From NCBI RefSeq assembly GCF_041199995.1, contig NZ_CP165646.1, positions 558,001-622,000 on the forward strand: DNA of 64,000 nucleotides, written 5' to 3'. Shown here one piece after another: positions 40,239 to 49,190 of the stretch. The notes under the pieces were generated by a model. It searched no databases. It had not been told where the DNA came from and saw nothing but the letters and a program-made list of their open reading frames with translations. Position numbers and translations under genes: made by a program. The number at the start of each line of letters is the position of its first letter. Position 1 is the stretch's first letter. Origin of the DNA: Leptotrichia sp. HSP-342. Lineage in GTDB: Bacteria > Fusobacteriota > Fusobacteriia > Fusobacteriales > Leptotrichiaceae.

Positions 40239-40347
40239 AAATTAAAGATAGATTTTTGAAGGTATAGAAGCAGAATATTTAAAATTTTTGAGTTCAGTTT
40301 TTAAGTAGATTTTATTTAAAATAAAAATTTGAGTGACGGGGGATAAA

Positions 40348-41238
40348 ATGTTACGGGAATATTTGGAAGAGAAAAAGAAGATTGTGGAAGACAGTCTGAT
40401 AGAATTGCTTGAGAATTATAGGGGTAAATATCCTGAAAAATTGTCGGAAGCAATGGAATATGCGGTTATGAACGGAGGAAAGCGAATACGTCCTATTTTG
40501 ATGTATATGGTTTGTGATTTGTTTGAAAAAAATAATTTTAAAAATTATGATAAAATCAAGGAAATTGCTACTGCACTTGAGTTTATACATTGCTATTCAC
40601 TTGTTCACGATGATTTGCCAGCGATGGACAATGATGATTACAGACGTGGTAAACTTACAGTTCACAAAAAATACAATGAAGCAATCGGGGTTCTTGTGGG
40701 AGATGTTCTTTTGACGGAAGCCTTTGGAATAATTGCTAATTCTGAAAGTTTAGGAGATAAAAATAAGATTGAAATTATTTCAAAATTGTCTGAATATGCA
40801 GGATTTTTTGGAATGGTCGGAGGGCAGTTTGTGGATATGGAGTCTGAAAATAAGAAAGTCGAAATTGACACATTAAAGTATATTCACGCACATAAGACTG
40901 GAAAATTATTGACTGTTGCGATTGAATTGCCAATAATTGCTTTGGATATTGAAAGGGAAAAGCGTGAAAAAATGGTGGAATATTCAAAATTATTGGGAAT
41001 TGCCTTTCAGATTAAGGATGATATTTTGGATATTGAAGGGAATTTTGAGGAAATTGGGAAAAAATCAAATGATATTGAAAATGACAAGACTACTTATCCG
41101 AGTATTTTTGGGCTTGAGGAAAGTAAAAGGCTGCTACAGGAATATTTGGAAAAAGCGAAAAAGATTATTTTTGACGAATTTGAGGGGAATCAGTTATTTT
41201 TAGAATTGACGGATTATTTTGGTAATAGGAAAAAATAA
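40348..41238 (+). CDS. ispA: Short-chain polyprenyl diphosphate synthase (farnesyl/geranylgeranyl type)
   Basis: This 296-residue all-helical enzyme condenses isopentenyl diphosphate with an allylic diphosphate. The first Asp-rich motif is DDLPAMD (88-94, followed by NDDYRRGK), the second is KDDILD near residue 225, and the substrate-binding GGKRIRP block is at 43-49. The position after xseB and the sequence favour IspA, but chain length cannot be settled from the motifs alone. The ATG at 40348 after GGGGGAT is preferred over an upstream GTG at 40333. Confidence 0.9.
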   Translation: MLREYLEEKKKIVEDSLIELLENYRGKYPEKLSEAMEYAVMNGGKRIRPILMYMVCDLFEKNNFKNYDKIKEIATALEFIHCYSLVHDDLPAMDNDDYRRGKLTVHKKYNEAIGVLVGDVLLTEAFGIIANSESLGDKNKIEIISKLSEYAGFFGMVGGQFVDMESENKKVEIDTLKYIHAHKTGKLLTVAIELPIIALDIEREKREKMVEYSKLLGIAFQIKDDILDIEGNFEEIGKKSNDIENDKTTYPSIFGLEESKRLLQEYLEKAKKIIFDEFEGNQLFLELTDYFGNRKK

Positions 41239-41280
41239 TAAAAACCTTTTGTAAATATTTTGAAAGTTAGGAGTTATAAA

Positions 41281-42213
41281 ATGAATAAAAAAATAATATT
41301 TTATGCGGGATGTGTAATTGCATTAATACTTCCATTAATTAAAAGTGTTCACGCTTTTGCTTCGGGAATATCTCTTCTTATGGGAATTGTTTTAGCAAGT
41401 TTTGCTATAATCATTGTTCCAAAAAATTTAGGGGAAATACGAAAACTTACGCTAAATTCAGCTGTCGTGTTTTTTGGATTTGGACTTAGCATAAGCAAGG
41501 TTGTTGCTGTTGGAAGTAAAGGGATTTTTCAGACGGCAATTAGTTTGATTGTAGTTATAAGTATCGGGTTGATTTTGGCAAAAATTTTTAAAATGGAAAA
41601 GAAGTTATCACAATTAATTGTGTTTGGGACTGCGATTTGCGGTGGAAGTGCTATTGCGGCAACTTCTCCAGTAATTGAGGCTTCTGATGAGGATATTGCC
41701 TTGTCTACTGGGATAGTATTTATTTTAAATACAGTCGCATTATTTCTTTTTGCATTTTTTATTAATTATTTTAAGTTAAATGCTGAACAAACTGGAATAT
41801 GGACTGCACTAAGCATACATGATACAAGTTCGGTAGTATCAGCTGCAGCTTTTCACAGCACAGAAGCCTTGAAAATAGCCACAATTATGAAACTTACAAG
41901 AACACTTTGGATTATTCCAATAGTTATTGTTCTTAGTATTTTAAATAAATCTGAAAATAAAAAAATTAAATTTCCGATTTTTATATTATTTTTTATTTTA
42001 GCTTCAATTATTGCAACAATAATAAATTTACCAGCAATTTACAATTTACTTACTCAAATAGGGAAAATGATGCTGTCTCTTGCACTTTATATGATTGGAA
42101 CGTCATTAAATATTCAGACTATAAAAAAAATGACTGGGAAAAATTTTTTGTATGGTGTTACTCTCTGGATTTTTTCGATAATTTCAGGGTATATGATAAT
42201 TATGTTTTTATAA
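41281..42213 (+). CDS. YeiH-family putative sulfate/anion exporter
   Basis: The 310-residue membrane protein has about ten hydrophobic segments and the family signatures GFGLSISKVV, the central FGTAICGGSAIAATSPVI and the second-half SIHDTSSVVSAAAFHS. It belongs to the UPF0324/YeiH group. A role as sulfate or sulfonate exporter is proposed for the family, not shown here. The ATG at 41281 after TAGGAG is used rather than the upstream TTG. There is no sulfur-metabolism gene near. Confidence 0.88.
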   Translation: MNKKIIFYAGCVIALILPLIKSVHAFASGISLLMGIVLASFAIIIVPKNLGEIRKLTLNSAVVFFGFGLSISKVVAVGSKGIFQTAISLIVVISIGLILAKIFKMEKKLSQLIVFGTAICGGSAIAATSPVIEASDEDIALSTGIVFILNTVALFLFAFFINYFKLNAEQTGIWTALSIHDTSSVVSAAAFHSTEALKIATIMKLTRTLWIIPIVIVLSILNKSENKKIKFPIFILFFILASIIATIINLPAIYNLLTQIGKMMLSLALYMIGTSLNIQTIKKMTGKNFLYGVTLWIFSIISGYMIIMFL

Positions 42214-42273
42214 AAAATGGTAATAAAAAATTATTTTAGTGTAATAAAAAAAACAGGAAGGAAATAAAATATT

Positions 42274-42984
42274 ATGAAAATAAAAAAATTAGTAATAACG
42301 ATATTAGTATTATTAACTGTACAAATGTGTGGACCTGAACCTAAATTGGACTACAATGTTACAAAAAGTGAAAGTTACAAAATTTCTGAGAAAAAAATGA
42401 AAAAGAATTCTTTAGAAGTAAAAAAGGGGTTTGAAGCTGATAATGAGAAATTTGAAAAAAAAGTAAAAGAATCTGCTAAAAGTTTTATAGAAAATATGGT
42501 GGCAAAACAATCTATAAGTGGAAATGAAACTTTTGCCGATCAGGCAATGAAACAAATGGCAGTTAATATGATAGAAAAAGGTATCGAGTATCAGAAAAAT
42601 AAAATAGAAGAAATTAGATTTTTTAACGATGAGGAAGCGGAAATTACTCAAAAAGTAAAAGTTTTTAGCAACAATAATGACAGTTTTGCAAAACTTCAAA
42701 ATGAATATGAGCTTTTCAAACGTGTTGCAGAAAAATTGCAATATAAAGATACGGAAGATATGATGTCCCAAATGGAGAAAATGGATAGAAAAGAAGTTTT
42801 TTCTAAACTTATGAAGGGTATAAGCGAAGTTATTGAAGATGAATTTAAAAAAGAGGAAAATTATACAGAGATGACTACAACTGTAAGTGTACGTAAAGTA
42901 AATAATACTTGGCATATAAAAAATCTGGATGAACAAATTAAAGCAGTGGATGTGTTATTTTCAAGTTTAGCGAACAGTATGTAA
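42274..42984 (+). CDS. Putative lipoprotein of unknown function
   Basis: The product of 236 residues has a signal sequence (residues 1-18) ending in VQMC, a possible but non-ideal lipobox with Cys19. The mature part is Lys/Glu-rich and helical, ending in a small strand region (MTTTVSVRKVNNTWHIKNL) reminiscent of exported stress or nuclear-transport-factor-like folds; no family can be named. GGAAGGAAAT precedes the start. Confidence 0.6.
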   Translation: MKIKKLVITILVLLTVQMCGPEPKLDYNVTKSESYKISEKKMKKNSLEVKKGFEADNEKFEKKVKESAKSFIENMVAKQSISGNETFADQAMKQMAVNMIEKGIEYQKNKIEEIRFFNDEEAEITQKVKVFSNNNDSFAKLQNEYELFKRVAEKLQYKDTEDMMSQMEKMDRKEVFSKLMKGISEVIEDEFKKEENYTEMTTTVSVRKVNNTWHIKNLDEQIKAVDVLFSSLANSM

Positions 42985-43005
42985 AAAATATAGAAGGATA
43001 AAATT

Positions 43006-43785
43006 ATGTTTATAGAAAAGAAAAATTATTATTATATTGAAGAGTTTGAAAAATACGGTATTACAGCGGTTTATACAAAAAAAATTGCTGGAAATATGTC
43101 TGATTATTGCCCAATTGAAAATCAAATAGAAGGTATCCAGAAAAAAAATCGTGAAAAGTTATTAGAAGAGCTGAATCTAACAGATAAACAGGAAGTAATG
43201 GCTTTTCAGACACATTCTAACAATGTAAAAATTATTGATGAGGATACAACGAAATATTATTATGAAAAAGAGAAAGATATTGATGGATTTCTGACAAAAA
43301 GGAAAGATATTGCTATTTTTACGTTTTATGCGGATTGCTTGCCGATTTTTGTATATGATAAGGAAAATCAGGTTATAGGAGCGTGGCATTCAGGATGGCC
43401 GGGGACATTTAAGGAAATAATGAAATCTGGACTTTTGGAAATGCAAAAAAATTATGGGACGCAAGTAGAGAATGTGATAATGGCGTTAGGAATTGGGATT
43501 GGGCAGAAAGATTATGAAGTTGGAAATGAATTTTATGATAAGTTTGTAGAAAAATTTGGGAAAAGTAACAGAGAAATTGTGGAAAAATCATTTTGGTTTA
43601 ATGAAAAAACAGGAAAGTATCATTTTGACAATACAAAATTTAATGAACTTATGGCACTCAAACTTGGGATAAAACAGGAAAATTTGATTGTAGCAACTGA
43701 AAGTACATTTGATGAAAAATTTTATTCTTATAGAAAGGAGGGAAAAAATGCTGGAAGGGCTACAGCAATGATTAGTTTTAAATAA
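43006..43785 (+). CDS. pgeF: Peptidoglycan editing factor PgeF / YfiH-family purine nucleoside enzyme
   Basis: The 259-residue protein matches the YfiH/LACC1 family. Its metal ligands are visible: His in MAFQTHSNNV, Cys in FYADCLPIFVYD and His in GAWHSGWPGT. The family has multicopper-independent purine nucleoside phosphorylase/adenosine deaminase activity, and in E. coli YfiH prevents wrong amino acids entering peptidoglycan precursors. It begins 21 nt after the lipoprotein gene. Confidence 0.9.
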   Translation: MFIEKKNYYYIEEFEKYGITAVYTKKIAGNMSDYCPIENQIEGIQKKNREKLLEELNLTDKQEVMAFQTHSNNVKIIDEDTTKYYYEKEKDIDGFLTKRKDIAIFTFYADCLPIFVYDKENQVIGAWHSGWPGTFKEIMKSGLLEMQKNYGTQVENVIMALGIGIGQKDYEVGNEFYDKFVEKFGKSNREIVEKSFWFNEKTGKYHFDNTKFNELMALKLGIKQENLIVATESTFDEKFYSYRKEGKNAGRATAMISFK

Positions 43786-43821
43786 ATAAAAAATATATTT
43801 TAAGAAAGGAAAGGAAAAATT

Positions 43822-44382
43822 ATGAAAAAGATTTTAACATTAGCATTTTTAGTGATTGGAGCGACAACATTTTCTGCTGGCTGTGACTGGTTTAAAGGGA
43901 ATACAAAATATGCAGATAAAATGGTGGAACTTGTAAAGAAAGAGGGATTGACAAGCAAGGTTTATTGTGATATGGACCAAAAAAAAATGGTTTATGAAAC
44001 TGTGTATAACAATACTAATGAAAAATATATAGAAATAGGATTAAGTTACAACAAGAACAAGAAAAATGATCTTACTTATGCAGATATTCTAAATTCTTTT
44101 GCGGAATTTGAAAAAGACATAGATAAATTATACCCTTGGACAAATTTAACAAAACCAGAGTATCAAAATGCTCCAAGATACTATAATTACAGAATGTACA
44201 TATATAGTCCTGAAAGTCAAAATGAATACATGACTTTCCTAGTTACCTATGATACATCTAATGGAACTTGGAAGAAATATTACAGTAATGGATTTTGGAA
44301 AGGAAAAGATGAAGTTGAGAAAGAAATAATGGACCTAATGAAAAAAAAGGGATTAAAAGAAACAGATAATATAATTTATTAA
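43822..44382 (+). CDS. Putative lipoprotein of unknown function
   Basis: The product of 186 residues has a signal peptide ending FSAGC, which fits a lipobox with Cys21. The mature part is rich in Tyr and Lys (RYYNYRMYIYSPESQNEY) and looks like a small alpha/beta domain. A second Cys (VYCDMDQKK) could pair with the first if it is not lipidated. No family is recognised. The ribosome site is AAGGAAAGG. Confidence 0.6.
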   Translation: MKKILTLAFLVIGATTFSAGCDWFKGNTKYADKMVELVKKEGLTSKVYCDMDQKKMVYETVYNNTNEKYIEIGLSYNKNKKNDLTYADILNSFAEFEKDIDKLYPWTNLTKPEYQNAPRYYNYRMYIYSPESQNEYMTFLVTYDTSNGTWKKYYSNGFWKGKDEVEKEIMDLMKKKGLKETDNIIY

Positions 44383-44447
44383 AAAAGTAATTTTTAAATA
44401 AAATAGTTTATATAAAAGTTACGCAATAATGAACATAGGAGATAGTA

Positions 44448-45452
44448 ATGAATCTTTTAATAAAAATATGGATTGCATTTGTTTTGGACTTGATTTTTGG
44501 AGATCCAGAGAAAATTACACATCCAGTCCAGATTATTGGTAAAATGATTACATTTTTAGAGAAAAAATTATACGTGAAAAAAGGTAGCTTTATTGGTGGA
44601 GCAGTTTTAGGTATTTTAGTAGTTGCAAGTACATTTTTAGTAATGTATGGATTTGTGAAATTGACAAAAATTGTAAAAGTTTTGCAGATTTTTGAAATTT
44701 ATTTGATGTATACGGTATTTTCAGTAAAATCACTGGCTCGTGAAGGGAAAAGAGTTTATAAGATTTTAAAATTAGGAAACTTGAAAGTCGCAAGAGAAAA
44801 ATTGTCTTATTTGGTTTCAAGAGATACTGAAAAGATGGATAAAGTTATGATTATTAGAAGTACAATGGAAACTATTTCGGAAAATATGGTGGATGGCGTG
44901 ATTGCACCGATGTTTTATATGTTTGTGGGTGGACTTCCGTTTGCGATGGCCTATAAGGCAATAAATACACTTGATTCAATGGTTGGGTACAAAAATGAGA
45001 AATATGCAAAGTTTGGTACATTTTCAGCAAAATTAGACGATGTGGTAAACTTCATTCCAGCTAGAATTTCTGGTATTTTTATAACAGCAGCAAGCTATAT
45101 TTTGAGATACAATTACAAAAATGCATGGAAAATATTTAAAAGAGACAGAAAAAATCACGCAAGTCCAAATTCAGGACATTCAGAAAGTGCAGTAGCAGGA
45201 GCATTGGGAGTACAGTTTGGCGGAAAAGTTTCATATTTTGGAAAAGAAGTGGAAAAACCGATAATAGGGGATAAGAAAAAGGAATTTAGATTAGAAGATA
45301 TTAAAAAAAATATACTATTAATGTATGTTACAAGTTTTGTAGCGATATTCTGTTTTTCTATAATTTATTTGATTGTAAATGGAATGTTTAATAGTGTATT
45401 TAATTCCATTGTATATTTTATATTGTATTTTTTTGTTAATATGCTTTTATAG
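44448..45452 (+). CDS. cbiB: Adenosylcobinamide-phosphate synthase CbiB
   Basis: CbiB/CobD joins the aminopropanol arm to adenosylcobyric acid. The 334-residue membrane protein has the family start DLIFGDPEKITHPVQIIGKMI, the central RSTMETISENMVDGVIAPMFY block and NHASPNSGHSESAVAGALGVQFGG. Its length is normal. The gene stands apart from any other late corrin gene; only cbiE, 6 kb upstream, belongs to the same pathway. Its 3' end is close to a terminator serving the convergent bdhA. Confidence 0.95.
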   Translation: MNLLIKIWIAFVLDLIFGDPEKITHPVQIIGKMITFLEKKLYVKKGSFIGGAVLGILVVASTFLVMYGFVKLTKIVKVLQIFEIYLMYTVFSVKSLAREGKRVYKILKLGNLKVAREKLSYLVSRDTEKMDKVMIIRSTMETISENMVDGVIAPMFYMFVGGLPFAMAYKAINTLDSMVGYKNEKYAKFGTFSAKLDDVVNFIPARISGIFITAASYILRYNYKNAWKIFKRDRKNHASPNSGHSESAVAGALGVQFGGKVSYFGKEVEKPIIGDKKKEFRLEDIKKNILLMYVTSFVAIFCFSIIYLIVNGMFNSVFNSIVYFILYFFVNMLL

Positions 45453-45453
45453 T

Positions 45454-45502
45454 AAAAAAGCCTGTCCGATTCTTAATAACTTTAAGAACTGGTACAGGCT
45501 AA
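45454..45502 (-). terminator. Terminator of bdhA (also after cbiB)
   Basis: AGCCTGTCCGATTCTT pairs imperfectly with AAGAACTGGTACAGGCT. For the minus strand it is followed by TTTTTT. Confidence 0.8.
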
Positions 45503-45515
45503 TTAAATATATAAA

Positions 45516-46565
45516 TTATTTAGGTGATACTAAAATTTTAACTTGGCTCTTTTCTTTTACAAGAGCTTCAAATCCTTCAGTTACAATATCTTCTAATTTA
45601 ATTCTTTTTGTTACTAATAAATCTTTTGAGAAATATCCTTGTTTCATTAGTTCCAATGTTTTAGGGAATACATCACGATACGCGATAACCCCTTTTATTG
45701 TTCTTTCTTGAATTACCACTTCGTTAGGTTGAATAGGGGCTTCTGTTTCCCAGATGCTCACAACCATAAGCTCTCCATCTTTCTCAGCGGCTTCAAGAGA
45801 TTGCTGCAATACTGCTGGAACTCCTGTAACTTCGTATGAAACATTCACTCCTCCATTTGTTTTTTCTTTTATGTATTCAACAGAGTTCACTTTTGTGGGA
45901 TCAACAATTATCGCACCTAATTTTCTGGCAATTTCCTGTCTTTCAGGTGAAACTTCCACAGCATAGATTTCTGTTGCTCCAGAAGCTCTTAATGCATCAA
46001 TTATGAGAAGTCCGATTGGACCACATCCAAATACTGCTGCAGTATCACCAGTATTAAATCTGCTTTGTCTAACTGCATAAACAGCTACAGCCGCAGGCTC
46101 TGTCAATGCTCCTTGTTCATAGTCAATTTCATCAGGAAGTTTGTGAGCCTGATCTTCATTTACAACTACAAATTCAGAGAAACCTCCACCTCCGCCTGCA
46201 AGTCCAATAAAGTTCAAATTAGGATCCAAATTATATTTTCCAATCAACCCATTTTTTGCTAGAATCGGCTCAACTGTAACTCTGTCTCCAACTTTAAATT
46301 TTGTAATTCCACTTCCTATTTCTACAACTTCTCCGCAAAATTCGTGTCCCATTGTAATTGGGGCTTTTTCTCCAGTATATGGATGTGGCTTATCGGCTGG
46401 AATGAAAATAGGTCCTCCTAGATATTCATGTAAATCACTACCACAGATTCCAGCATATTTTACTGCGATTTTAATTTGATTTTCTCTTGTGATTTCTGGT
46501 ATTTCAATGTCTTCTACTTTTACATCTTTTCTATTGTGCCATCTTGCAGCTTTCATTGTTGCCAT
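45516..46565 (-). CDS. bdhA: (R,R)-2,3-butanediol / acetoin dehydrogenase
   Basis: This 349-residue medium-chain zinc dehydrogenase interconverts acetoin and 2,3-butanediol with NAD(H). The catalytic zinc ligands are Cys in GICGSDLHEYLGGP and the His-Glu of GHEFCGEVVE; the cofactor motif is FGCGPIGLL. The stretch LAGGGGGFSEFV and the absence of the four structural-zinc cysteines (the region reads ILAKNGLIGKYNLDPN) match Bacillus-type BdhA as I recall it. AGGAGG is 9 nt before the ATG. A promoter-like TTGCTT/TATACT pair lies upstream on the minus strand. Confidence 0.9.
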   Translation of the reverse strand: MATMKAARWHNRKDVKVEDIEIPEITRENQIKIAVKYAGICGSDLHEYLGGPIFIPADKPHPYTGEKAPITMGHEFCGEVVEIGSGITKFKVGDRVTVEPILAKNGLIGKYNLDPNLNFIGLAGGGGGFSEFVVVNEDQAHKLPDEIDYEQGALTEPAAVAVYAVRQSRFNTGDTAAVFGCGPIGLLIIDALRASGATEIYAVEVSPERQEIARKLGAIIVDPTKVNSVEYIKEKTNGGVNVSYEVTGVPAVLQQSLEAAEKDGELMVVSIWETEAPIQPNEVVIQERTIKGVIAYRDVFPKTLELMKQGYFSKDLLVTKRIKLEDIVTEGFEALVKEKSQVKILVSPK

Positions 46566-46649
46566 TTTTTATTTCCTCCTAAGTTAATTAATATTTTATT
46601 TCCATACTTTAATAGTATACCCTATTTTTTTTCAAAAGCAATATCTATT

Positions 46650-46683
46650 TACAAAAAAACATGACAAGAAACAAAAGTCATAT
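46650..46683 (-). terminator. Terminator of murA
   Basis: On the minus strand ATGAC...GTCAT forms a short stem followed by GTTTTTTT. Confidence 0.6.
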
Positions 46684-46723
46684 TTTACTTAGTTTTCTAG
46701 CCATGTTTAGTGTTAATTTATTA

Positions 46724-47992
46724 TTATATGTCAAGTTTAACTCTTTCAATTTGAGCACCAACGGTATTTAATTTTAATTCTAATTTATCATATCCTCTGT
46801 CTATGTGGTAAACTCTATTTACAATTGTTTCACCATCTGCTGCAAGTGCCGCCAAAACTAGCGCTACTCCTGCTCTCAAATCTGAAGACATCACTTCTGC
46901 ACCTGTTAATGGCAATCCTCCATTTATAAAAGCTACTCCATGTTTTATTGTAATATCTGCCCCCATTCTGTTAAATTCTGGCACGTGCATAAATCTGTTT
47001 TCAAATACAGTTTCTTCCATTGAACTTCCACCATTTACAAGAGTTTGAAGCAACATCATTTGAGGCTGCATATCTGTTGGGAATCCTGGATGTGGTAAGG
47101 TTTTTATTTTTGATGGCTTTAAATCTTTTACTTTTCCTATTACAGTTAGGATATCTCCATTCTGTTCAAATTTTGCTCCCATTGCTTCTAATTCAGATTT
47201 AAACACTCCTAAATCATCAAGTCTTGCATTTTGAATTTTTAAATTTCCTTCTGTAACTAATGAAGCTATCACATAAGTTCCTGCCTCAATTCTATCTGGC
47301 ATAATTGAATATTCCACAGCGTGAAGTTCTTCAACTCCTTCAATTTCAATAGTAGGAGTTCCTAATCCTGTAATTTTTGCTCCCATTTTATTCAAGAAGT
47401 TTCCTAAATCAACAATTTCAGGCTCTCTTGCAGCATTTGAAATAACAGTTTTCCCAGGAGTTTTTACTGCTGCCATCATAATATTCTGGGTAGCTCCTAC
47501 ACTTGGAAAACCTAAAGGAATTTCAGCACCTTTTAATTTATCTGCTTTTGCATGAACATATCCATGAACTCTTGTAATCTCCGCTCCCAACATTTCAAAA
47601 CCTTTTAAATGCAAATCAACAGGTCTTGAACCAATCGCACATCCTCCAGGCAGTGAAACAACTGCTTCATCTAAATTTGCAATCATTGGTCCCATTACTA
47701 AAAATGATGCTCTCATTTGTTTTACGATTTCATAGCTTGCTTCTGTTCTTTTAAATCCATTATTTACAATTTTGTAAGTATTGTCATCTAATTTTTCAGT
47801 TTCCATTCCCAAATCTTCAAGCAATCTCATTGTTACTCTTATATCACGTAAATTTGGCACATTTTTTAAAATGTATTCACCTTTTGCAACAAGTGTCGCT
47901 ATAATTATTGGAAGTGCAGCATTTTTAGCTCCGCTTACTTTAATTACTCCATTTAATGGTGTTTTTCCTTTTATTCTAAATCCATCAACCAC
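46724..47992 (-). CDS. murA: UDP-N-acetylglucosamine 1-carboxyvinyltransferase
   Basis: MurA commits UDP-GlcNAc to peptidoglycan synthesis by transferring enolpyruvate from PEP. The protein of 422 residues starts with the family N-terminus (IKGKTPLNGVIKVSGAKNAALP). Its active-site loop GGCAIGSRPVDLHLKG carries Cys118, the fosfomycin-reactive residue, so the enzyme should be fosfomycin-sensitive at this position. The gene overlaps the end of yueI by 8 nt, indicating translational coupling. Confidence 0.97.
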   Translation of the reverse strand: MVDGFRIKGKTPLNGVIKVSGAKNAALPIIIATLVAKGEYILKNVPNLRDIRVTMRLLEDLGMETEKLDDNTYKIVNNGFKRTEASYEIVKQMRASFLVMGPMIANLDEAVVSLPGGCAIGSRPVDLHLKGFEMLGAEITRVHGYVHAKADKLKGAEIPLGFPSVGATQNIMMAAVKTPGKTVISNAAREPEIVDLGNFLNKMGAKITGLGTPTIEIEGVEELHAVEYSIMPDRIEAGTYVIASLVTEGNLKIQNARLDDLGVFKSELEAMGAKFEQNGDILTVIGKVKDLKPSKIKTLPHPGFPTDMQPQMMLLQTLVNGGSSMEETVFENRFMHVPEFNRMGADITIKHGVAFINGGLPLTGAEVMSSDLRAGVALVLAALAADGETIVNRVYHIDRGYDKLELKLNTVGAQIERVKLDI

Positions 47993-48584
47993 GTTTTTTT
48001 CCTCCTAATTTTTGACATATCGGACATTTTGAGCCAAATAATTTGTCCATAAATGTTAATTCTTTATAGTTTTTAGCATATTCAGGCATTTCTTTTTTTA
48101 TTATATCTAAATGAAAATCACAAACTGCATTTTCCATAGCTTCAAAATATATATCTGGTAAATGCTTTAAATGACATTTCTCAAGTTTTGAAGTTACAAC
48201 AATTTCATCTCCAGCTTCATGAACAATTGCATCCTTTGCAACGACTACAAGTGCTATTTGACCCACACATACTAGGTTATCTATCATTTTATAAGGCACT
48301 CTTTTTTGCTTAGCTATTTCAATGTATTTTTTTATATCATTAAAATCTGCATGTCGGGAAATAACCATTTTATTCACATCTTTATTTTCTAAAGCTTTTT
48401 CTATTTCATAATAAATTCCTTTTTCTTTTATTTCCTCAAACGTAAGAGCTTTTATAATTCTTTCTTTGTATTCCCCAAGAAATAAATTTTTTTCAACTTG
48501 AGCATTTACAGCTCTGTCTGTTACATCTTCTACAAATTTCATAACGTCTGATTCATTGTTATAGTTATTAACACTAGTTCTCAT
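47985..48584 (-). CDS. YueI-like DUF1694 protein with a C-terminal CxxC tail
   Basis: The 199-residue protein shows the DUF1694 pattern: an N-terminal FLGEYKERIIKALT segment, then an alpha/beta core (VPYKMIDN, IALVVVAKDAIV). The family (B. subtilis YueI) has no established function. An extension follows with the ending GSKCPICQKLGGKKRG, whose CxxC could bind a metal; a further Cys in EKCHLKHLP and one in NAVCDFHLD might complete the site. The ATG at 48584 after TTGGAG is chosen over a GTG 18 nt upstream. It shares a promoter with murA. Confidence 0.75.
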   Translation of the reverse strand: MRTSVNNYNNESDVMKFVEDVTDRAVNAQVEKNLFLGEYKERIIKALTFEEIKEKGIYYEIEKALENKDVNKMVISRHADFNDIKKYIEIAKQKRVPYKMIDNLVCVGQIALVVVAKDAIVHEAGDEIVVTSKLEKCHLKHLPDIYFEAMENAVCDFHLDIIKKEMPEYAKNYKELTFMDKLFGSKCPICQKLGGKKRG

Positions 48585-48656
48585 TTTATTTCTCCAATTC
48601 ACATGAATATTTAATTTATATTTAAATTTAACATTTAAAATTTATCGTATTTTGTC

Positions 48657-48685
48657 ATTATACTACTTTTTTTTACATTTCTCAA
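48657..48685 (-). promoter_or_regulatory. Promoter of the yueI-murA operon
   Basis: On the minus strand TTGAGA (48685-48680) and TATAAT (48662-48657) have a 17-nt spacer, about 70 nt upstream of the start codon. Confidence 0.7.
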
Positions 48686-48770
48686 CTATTTTTTTGAACT
48701 TTTTATCTATTTTTAGTATTCCGTTAATTTTTTATATATTTAAATTAGAGAAATTAAGTTTGCTTAATAA

Positions 48771-49190
48771 TTAAAAAATTAACATTGAAAGTACAAATAC
48801 AACTTTAAATATAATAAATATATTTACGAATTTAGTTATTTCTGGTATTTTTTCACGCCCTTCATCCTTTCGGATTGTAAAAAATAAGAGTGCGAATAGT
48901 ATAGCATATAAAATTGCTCCTATTAATGAAACGTTTGCTGTAAAAAGATAGATTACTTCCAGAAGAAGGAAGGCGTATATCTTAAAAGTTGTTCTTTTAC
49001 TTGTAAAAAATATGTTTATTAAATTATAGTTCGCATACATATAAAGTAAAATCATCATAATAATTCCAAGATATGGAGTTACTATATCTAATTTTTTTAT
49101 TACAAAGAATACAAAGTATGCAATAATTGTGAATAATAACACTCTTAGTTTTTCATTGTTATGTTTTCCTGTTTCACGTTTTTCTCTCAT
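48771..49190 (-). CDS. Small integral membrane protein, unknown
   Basis: The product of 139 residues has a charged N-terminus and about four to five membrane helices (for example LLFTIIAYFVFFVI and VSLIGAILYAILFALLFF). No family is recognised. Its ATG overlaps the stop codon of the recombinase gene (TAATG) and GGAG precedes it, so translation is coupled. Confidence 0.6.
   Translation of the reverse strand: MREKRETGKHNNEKLRVLLFTIIAYFVFFVIKKLDIVTPYLGIIMMILLYMYANYNLINIFFTSKRTTFKIYAFLLLEVIYLFTANVSLIGAILYAILFALLFFTIRKDEGREKIPEITKFVNIFIIFKVVFVLSMLIF

Noticed and set aside
45516..46565. Absence of the four structural-zinc cysteines in the butanediol dehydrogenase
   Set aside because: Bacillus-type BdhA, as I recall its sequence, also lacks them and has the same LAGGGGGFSE stretch, so this is a family trait and not a defect.
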